A DNA stretch of 11,386 nt from Methylophilaceae bacterium UBA6140 (GTDB taxonomy: Bacteria; Pseudomonadota; Gammaproteobacteria; Burkholderiales; Methylophilaceae): the NCBI GenBank assembly GCA_002423265.1, contig DIVE01000007.1, positions 1-11,386 on the forward strand, in the 5' to 3' direction. Below the pieces are notes generated by a model. The model made no database searches. It was given only the letters and a program-made list of their open reading frames with translations, and had not been told where the DNA came from. Positions 6,769 through 11,386 of this stretch are shown in pieces (the first letter of the stretch is position 1; each line of letters starts with the position of its first letter). The position numbers and the translations under genes were made by a program.

Positions 6769-7811
6769 CCTCCAGCCCGAAAATCAGCGCATTTGAACGC
6801 AATCTGAGCTGGTGGGTGCTGGGTTGTATTGCCGTCGGCATCAGCCTCGGCAAGCTTGTGCCGCAGGTATTCCAGGACATCAGCCGCTTGCAGATCGCCG
6901 AGGTGAATCTGGTAGTCGCAGTGCTGATCTGGCTGATGATCACGCCGATGCTGCTTAAGGTGGATTTCTCACGCATGGGCGAGGTGGCGCAACATGGCAA
7001 AGGCATAGGCGTCACGCTGCTGGTGAACTGGCTGGTGAAGCCTTTCTCGATGGCGCTGCTGGCATGGCTGTTCATCCGCCACCTGTTCGCACCCTGGCTG
7101 CCGCCGGAACAGATCGACAGTTATATTGCCGGCCTCATTCTGCTGGCCGCCGCACCATGTACGGCAATGGTGTTCGTCTGGAGCAACCTTTGTAACGGCG
7201 ATGCGAAATTCACCTTATCGCAAGTGGCGATCAACGACGTCATCATGCTGTTTGCCTTTGCGCCCATCGTCGCCCTGCTGCTCGGGCTTTCCAGCATCAC
7301 AGTGCCCTGGGACACATTGGCGCTCTCAGTGCTGTTGTTCATCGTGGTACCGGTCGTCATCAGCCAGCTCTGGCGTAAACATCTGCATGGCAATCCGGCA
7401 AGATTGAATGCCACGCTCTCGCGCATTCAGCCGGTTTCCATCGGTGCGCTGCTGGTGACGCTGGTGCTGCTGTTCGCCTTTCAGGGCGAGCAGATCATTG
7501 CGCAGCCGCTGATCATCCTGCTCCTGGCCGTACCCATTCTGATTCAGGTCTATTTCAACTCCGGGCTGGCCTATCTGCTTAACCGTAAACTGGGGGTGGC
7601 GCATTGCGCAGCCGGGCCATCGGCACTGATTGGCGCTTCCAACTTCTTCGAACTGGCGGTCGCCACCGCGATCGCGCTGTTCGGTTTCAATTCCGGCGCA
7701 GCGCTTGCCACCGTGGTTGGCGTGCTGATTGAAGTGCCGGTGATGCTAACGGTCGTCAATATCGTCAACCGCTCCAAACCCTGGTACGAAAAAAGAAAGG
7801 ATATGGCTTGA
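6765..7811 (+). CDS. acr3: Arsenite efflux transporter Acr3
   Basis: Acr3 (also called ArsB in many annotations) is an inner membrane carrier of the bile/arsenite/riboflavin transporter superfamily that expels arsenite. The 348-residue protein has about ten hydrophobic helices. It has the conserved cysteine C132 in LAAAPCTAMVFVWS, known to be essential in the family, and the paired motifs GASNFFELAVATA (E296) and GVLIEVPVML (E323). The ATG at 6765 overlaps the arsI stop (ATGA); a TTG two codons earlier is less likely. GGCGG a few bases upstream is the only ribosome binding candidate, so it probably depends on coupling to arsI. The stop overlaps the TTG of arsC. No ArsA ATPase is encoded nearby, as expected for Acr3. 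Confidence 0.95.
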   Translation: MTSSPKISAFERNLSWWVLGCIAVGISLGKLVPQVFQDISRLQIAEVNLVVAVLIWLMITPMLLKVDFSRMGEVAQHGKGIGVTLLVNWLVKPFSMALLAWLFIRHLFAPWLPPEQIDSYIAGLILLAAAPCTAMVFVWSNLCNGDAKFTLSQVAINDVIMLFAFAPIVALLLGLSSITVPWDTLALSVLLFIVVPVVISQLWRKHLHGNPARLNATLSRIQPVSIGALLVTLVLLFAFQGEQIIAQPLIILLLAVPILIQVYFNSGLAYLLNRKLGVAHCAAGPSALIGASNFFELAVATAIALFGFNSGAALATVVGVLIEVPVMLTVVNIVNRSKPWYEKRKDMA

Positions 7812-8281
7812 ACGTTCTGTTTTTATGCACCGGCAACTCCTGCCGCTCGATTCTGGCCGAGGCCACTTTCAACGCACTGGCACCGCAGGGTTGGCATGCC
7901 ATCAGCGCAGGCAGCCAGCCCACAGGCACGGTGCATCCGCGCTCGCTGGCCCTGCTTGCACGTGAGGGAATTTCCACCCAAGGCTATCAAAGCAAATCCT
8001 GGCACGATCTTGCGGTTACACCGGATATCGTTATCACCGTCTGCGGCAGCGCCGCAGGTGAAACCTGCCCCGCTTATCTGGGGCAAGCCATACGTGCGCA
8101 TTGGGGCGTCGACGACCCGGCAAAGGCGACCGGCAGCGATGCAGAAATCGACGCGGCGTTCATGCAGGCCTATCGCAAGCTGCGCGAGCGTATCGAGGCT
8201 TTGCTGGCCTTACCGCTTGACCGGCTGGCAAACGACAAAGCGCTGCTTGCACAGGCGCTGATCGAAATCGGCAAGCGTTAA
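7808..8281 (+). CDS. arsC: Arsenate reductase ArsC, low-molecular-weight phosphatase (thioredoxin-coupled) type
   Basis: Reduces arsenate to arsenite in the cytoplasm so that Acr3 can export it. The 157-residue protein begins directly with the phosphatase P-loop C7-TGNSC-R13 (CX5R). The resolving cysteines are C79 and C87 in VCGSAAGETCP, and the acid/base aspartate is D103 in WGVDDPAKATG. The spacing C-x7-C is one residue longer than the C-x6-C of the Staphylococcus enzyme but is usual in proteobacterial members. Such enzymes are recycled by thioredoxin, unlike the glutaredoxin-coupled E. coli plasmid type. The TTG at 7808 overlaps the acr3 stop (TTGA). It is the right start because the P-loop must begin near residue 5, and AAAGG (7796-7800) lies 7 bases upstream. 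Last gene of the operon; no clear terminator in the 25 bases before the convergent phospholipase gene. Confidence 0.94.
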   Translation: MNVLFLCTGNSCRSILAEATFNALAPQGWHAISAGSQPTGTVHPRSLALLAREGISTQGYQSKSWHDLAVTPDIVITVCGSAAGETCPAYLGQAIRAHWGVDDPAKATGSDAEIDAAFMQAYRKLRERIEALLALPLDRLANDKALLAQALIEIGKR

Positions 8282-8306
8282 GTCAACGAGACCAGCGCCA
8301 AGAAAA

Positions 8307-9479
8307 TCAGCGGGAAATGGAAATGCCGAGCCGTATCTGACTGTCGCGTTTCCTGTCGTATTCAAGCAAGGTTTCGCCATAGCCTGAAAATAGCTGCAGG
8401 TGTACGAAGCTGCCGGTGCGGGCGAATATCTTTTCGCTGATTGGGTAGGACAAATCGATCTGGCCGGTGACATGGTCCGCCGTTCCCTGCCGGTAAAGTC
8501 CTTCCACCACCAAGCCATCCTCACGGCCATAGCGGGCTATCCAGTCGACATAACCGCGATAGCGCTGGATATCGCGGTTGTCGGATTTGTCGAGATAATG
8601 ATAGATCTTCGGCATGAAGGACAACCGTTTGCCATCGGCAAAGTCATAATGCCACGCCGGTTTCAGGTATGCGATATCGACCGAGCGCGAGTCCTCGTCG
8701 CTGCGCCCATTGGATTCATGCTCGAGGCCGATGCGCCACTCGTCCGGCATGAAGCGGCTGCCGTTACCCGCCCACTCGTAGAACAATCCCGGCCGGTAGC
8801 TGGTATCGCGGAACGGGCTGGAATCCTCGCCCATATCCCAGAGTGAAGTCTGGGTATAGGTAAAGTACAGATTGCTCAGCAACGGCGAATAACGGCCAAA
8901 AATGCCCTCGGGGTCAAACAGCCGGTATTTGAAGCTGATCTGGAATCGGGCATCCGTGTCGCGGTCCGAAGTGTTGCCGATCAGAAAATAACTGGCTTCG
9001 TGCGCCGCCAGCGCAGGCTGCTCGCCCGGCTTGGCAAGGACGATGGTCGGGGCGTGGACTTCCGGCGGCGGACAGGGCTCGCAATAAATCACGGCCGTCT
9101 CCACCTCCTCATGCCTGCTGCGCCCGTTCGCCGCCATCAACAGAAAGCGGTTGGACGGCAGATCAACCAGGTTCGCCGTCACCACGCCGCTGTAATGCTT
9201 ACCGGCAAGCGCACGGTAACTGCGCCGATGCGGGTTGTTATCCGGCACCTCCCCGCTTTGCTGCAACACAATATCCTCTGACGCAGCATCATCGCGCAGA
9301 CGCAGTTGTAGCGTCTCCGGCCAATCGGCGTCCTCAGGGCGGACAATCTCCAGCAGCAACGGCTGGCCGGGCTCGATATCGGTCGTCTTGCTGATGACCA
9401 GCCAATCTGCCGCATGTGCGTTCGTGCAAAAAACAATGGCCGCCAGAGTGACGGCCATGCGCGATATTTGAATCATCAT
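8307..9479 (-). CDS. pldA: Outer membrane phospholipase A (PldA/OMPLA) with extra N-terminal domain
   Basis: OMPLA is a calcium-dependent, dimerising beta-barrel that hydrolyses phospholipids in the outer leaflet of a disturbed outer membrane. A Sec signal peptide ends near AHA|A (residue 23). The barrel part (about 160-390) follows E. coli closely: YTQTSLWDMGEDSSPFRDTSYRPGLF, the active-site motif EHESNGRSDEDSRS with His254 and Ser256, and LFSGYGETLLEY near the end. At the place of E. coli Asn156 (14 residues after the His) stands Asp268. The protein is 390 residues against 289 in E. coli. The extra 130 or so (24-150) form an unrecognised domain containing a CEPC pair (C133, C136) and a Pro-rich linker. 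The last residue is Arg, not the usual aromatic of a barrel C-terminus. Two ATGs (9479, 9476) are possible, with a weak GGAAAG upstream. It lies 87 bases after the quinoprotein gene on the same strand; that gap shows nothing clear. Confidence 0.88.
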   Translation of the reverse strand: MMIQISRMAVTLAAIVFCTNAHAADWLVISKTTDIEPGQPLLLEIVRPEDADWPETLQLRLRDDAASEDIVLQQSGEVPDNNPHRRSYRALAGKHYSGVVTANLVDLPSNRFLLMAANGRSRHEEVETAVIYCEPCPPPEVHAPTIVLAKPGEQPALAAHEASYFLIGNTSDRDTDARFQISFKYRLFDPEGIFGRYSPLLSNLYFTYTQTSLWDMGEDSSPFRDTSYRPGLFYEWAGNGSRFMPDEWRIGLEHESNGRSDEDSRSVDIAYLKPAWHYDFADGKRLSFMPKIYHYLDKSDNRDIQRYRGYVDWIARYGREDGLVVEGLYRQGTADHVTGQIDLSYPISEKIFARTGSFVHLQLFSGYGETLLEYDRKRDSQIRLGISISR

Positions 9480-9566
9480 GGTTTCAGCTTTCCGTATGTT
9501 TGCCCGGCGCGACCAAAACGCAGCGACAGCGGGAAAATTCGAGATGAATATCAGGCTTGCGGCTAT

Positions 9567-11381
9567 TTATTGCCGCGGCAACGCATAGACCAGAATCTGG
9601 TCGCCCTGCTTGTAGCCAAAAATCGAGCTGCCTCCGGCTGCCACGGCAATGTATTGCACGCCGTCGATCGCGTAACTGATCGGCGGCGCGTTAACGCCAG
9701 CCTCGGCAACCGTCTGCCATAACAGTTTGCCCTCAGCGGCATCGTAGGCATTGAAGTTGCCGTTGCCCTCGCCCATGAATACCAGGCCGCCCGCAGTTGC
9801 CAGCACGCCGCCGACCAGCGGTTGTGCGGTTTTCTGTTGCCAGCGGATTTTGCCGTCCTTCAGACTGATTGCGCTCAACAGGCCCCAGCGCGGTTCATCC
9901 ATAGGCTCGGAGGCGGCATAGCGCAGCGGCGATGCCCCGTCCTTGCCCGGAGTTTCATGCAGGGTGTAGCGGATCGGTGCGTGTATGGCGGCGACGAATA
10001 CCTGCTGCCCGGCCTGATCGACCGCGACCGGTGACCAGTTGGCGCCGCCCAGAATGCCGGGAAATATGCGCGTACCTTCTTTGGTCGCCTTGGCAAACAG
10101 GTTTTCCTGCGGAACAAAAGGCTCGGACTTGAACAAAAGCTTGCCGCTTGCTCTGTCGTGGACGTAAAACCAGCCGGTCTTGCCCGCCTGACCGACGGCA
10201 GCAACGGCACGGCCTTCGTGCTGCACATCGAACAACACTGGCGGGCTTGCCACGTCGTAGCCCCACAGATCGTGCGGCACCTGCTGGTAATACCAGCGCA
10301 GCTTGCCGCTGTCGGCATCGACCGCGATCAGGGAGACCGTGTAGAGATTATCACCGGGACGCGAGATGTCGTTCATCTGCGGCGAGGGGTTGCCGGTCCC
10401 GAAGTAGAGCAGATTCAAAGCAGGGTCGATCGCCGGCGTGCTCCAGACTGAGCCGCCACCGTAGCGCGCGGCATCCGGATATTTTGGCAGATCAGCCTTT
10501 TCCGCAACGATATCGCGATGGAGAGGCATGCCGTCGGCAGTGGTTTCGGCAAAAGCGCCCTCCCACCCCTGTTCCGGGATGCTGTCGAACTGCCAGACCT
10601 TGTCGCCGTTGCTGACATCATAGGCGGCAAGAAAACCCGGACGGCCATAACGGCCGGTCACGCCAATCACGGCGCCCAGCGGCGCATCGACGGCCGGGTT
10701 ATCGATATGGAGGCCGTAACCGACGCCGGTCACTCCGATCATCACCTTGTTTTTGTAAACAATCGGCGCCATCGCCATGCCGATGCCGGTACCACCGGTG
10801 ACCTTGGCGCTGCTGTTGGGGTCGTTGCGGTTCAATTCGGTTTGCGTCTCGGTGCGCACATTGGCTTCAACCACGTTGACATCCCACAACACTTTGCCGT
10901 CTCGTGCGTCAAGCGCGATCAGCCTTGCATCCACCGTGCCAATGAACACCCTGCCGCCGCTCACTGCGACGCCACGGTTTGCCGGCCCGCAGCAAAGCTT
11001 CCAGTCCGGCCTGCGCTGATGCTCATAGCGCCAGAGCTGCCGCCCGTTTTTGGCATCGAGCGCAACCACGTGGTTGAACGGCAAGGAAACGTACATGACG
11101 CCATCAACGACGATAGGCGTTGCCTGAAACGTCATTTTCACGCCGCTGCTGTACTGCCAGGCCAATGCCAGTTGATGAACGTTGTCGCGGTTGATGCGGG
11201 TTGATGGCGAAAAGCGCTGGTTGCTGTAATCGCGGCCATAAACCGGCCATTCGCCTTTGGATGCCCGGCTTGCTACCGGGTCTGCCGTTTGCTGACCTCC
11301 GCCCTGCAGCATCGCACACCCGCCGAGCAGAGTCAGAAGTCCCGTCAGGGCGAGGCTACGTAGCAGTGCAAGTAAATTCAT
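9567..11381 (-). CDS. PQQ-dependent alcohol dehydrogenase-like quinoprotein, predicted lipoprotein
   Basis: An eight-bladed beta-propeller of the methanol/ethanol dehydrogenase group that would oxidise a substrate (alcohol, aldehyde or sugar not known) in the periplasm with pyrroloquinoline quinone. Tryptophan-docking repeats recur at GRQLW (113), GKVLW (162), GDKVW (259), GKLRW (359), GKIRW (510) and GKLLW (551), with a weaker GKLLF (413). The neighbouring-cysteine disulfide that stacks on PQQ is C130-C131 in LCCGPANRG. The likely catalytic Asp is D319 in AIDPALNLLYFGTGNPSP. Residue +2 is Ala321, so the extra Asp typical of lanthanide-dependent XoxF types is missing, which points to a calcium enzyme. 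No CxxCH haem motif is present, so electrons must go to a separate carrier. The N-terminus ends in LLGGC (Cys22), a lipobox, suggesting membrane anchoring. 604 residues is normal for the family. The ATG at 11381 lies 5 bases from the window edge, so its promoter and ribosome binding site are not visible. Confidence 0.86.
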   Translation of the reverse strand: MNLLALLRSLALTGLLTLLGGCAMLQGGGQQTADPVASRASKGEWPVYGRDYSNQRFSPSTRINRDNVHQLALAWQYSSGVKMTFQATPIVVDGVMYVSLPFNHVVALDAKNGRQLWRYEHQRRPDWKLCCGPANRGVAVSGGRVFIGTVDARLIALDARDGKVLWDVNVVEANVRTETQTELNRNDPNSSAKVTGGTGIGMAMAPIVYKNKVMIGVTGVGYGLHIDNPAVDAPLGAVIGVTGRYGRPGFLAAYDVSNGDKVWQFDSIPEQGWEGAFAETTADGMPLHRDIVAEKADLPKYPDAARYGGGSVWSTPAIDPALNLLYFGTGNPSPQMNDISRPGDNLYTVSLIAVDADSGKLRWYYQQVPHDLWGYDVASPPVLFDVQHEGRAVAAVGQAGKTGWFYVHDRASGKLLFKSEPFVPQENLFAKATKEGTRIFPGILGGANWSPVAVDQAGQQVFVAAIHAPIRYTLHETPGKDGASPLRYAASEPMDEPRWGLLSAISLKDGKIRWQQKTAQPLVGGVLATAGGLVFMGEGNGNFNAYDAAEGKLLWQTVAEAGVNAPPISYAIDGVQYIAVAAGGSSIFGYKQGDQILVYALPRQ

Positions 11382-11386
11382 GATGT

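Noticed and set aside
10518..11204. 228-codon plus-strand frame antisense to the quinoprotein gene
   Set aside because: It lies wholly inside a well-supported gene with family motifs; no ribosome binding site or recognisable domain.

Overview
This window looks like ordinary chromosome from a Gram-negative proteobacterium, most likely a betaproteobacterium of the Nitrosomonadales/Gallionella-like kind. That placement is inferred from the mix of genes (Smc, short type I QueF, ActP/YjcH, outer membrane phospholipase A, CCA-encoding tRNAs) and from protein style, not from a marker gene. Ten protein genes, two tRNA genes, one clear terminator and several promoter/operator sites are supported. No insertion sequence, CRISPR array, phage gene or rRNA is visible.

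Layout. (1) 1-809, minus: the N-terminal third of the chromosome partition ATPase Smc, running off the left edge and using a TTG start. (2) 810-918: a divergent intergenic region with a TATAAT box and short inverted and direct repeats. (3) 919-3584, plus: queF (queuosine precursor reductase), followed 8 bases later by a large unusual protein that joins a glycosidase-like barrel to a WaaP/InaA-type sugar (LPS core) kinase. (4) 3597-5527, minus: the yjcH-actP acetate uptake operon, convergent with the kinase gene and joined by a 4-base ATGA overlap. (5) 5596-5905, plus: a stable-RNA unit with a consensus-like promoter, tRNA-Ala(GGC), tRNA-Glu(TTC) and a rho-independent terminator. (6) 5954-8281, plus: a compact arsenic operon arsR-arsI-acr3-arsC, led by a perfect 10+10 base palindromic operator, with every gene junction a 4-base stop/start overlap. 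(7) 8307-11381, minus: a PQQ-type quinoprotein dehydrogenase with a lipoprotein signal, then an outer membrane phospholipase A with an extra N-terminal domain.

How the genes fit together. The arsenic operon is self-consistent. ArsC would reduce arsenate to arsenite and ArsI would cleave methyl- or aryl-arsenite to arsenite. Acr3 would then export the arsenite, and ArsR would sense trivalent arsenic through a C-terminal cysteine cluster and release the operator. ActP and YjcH serve acetate uptake. The kinase fusion, phospholipase and quinoprotein all concern the envelope or periplasm but show no common operon.

The most unusual items are the barrel-kinase fusion, whose barrel seems to lack its acid/base glutamate, and the phospholipase A, which has an extra CxxC-bearing domain and Asp in place of the catalytic Asn. 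The arsR promoter arrangement may give a leaderless message. I found no clear sign of a wholly new multi-gene system.
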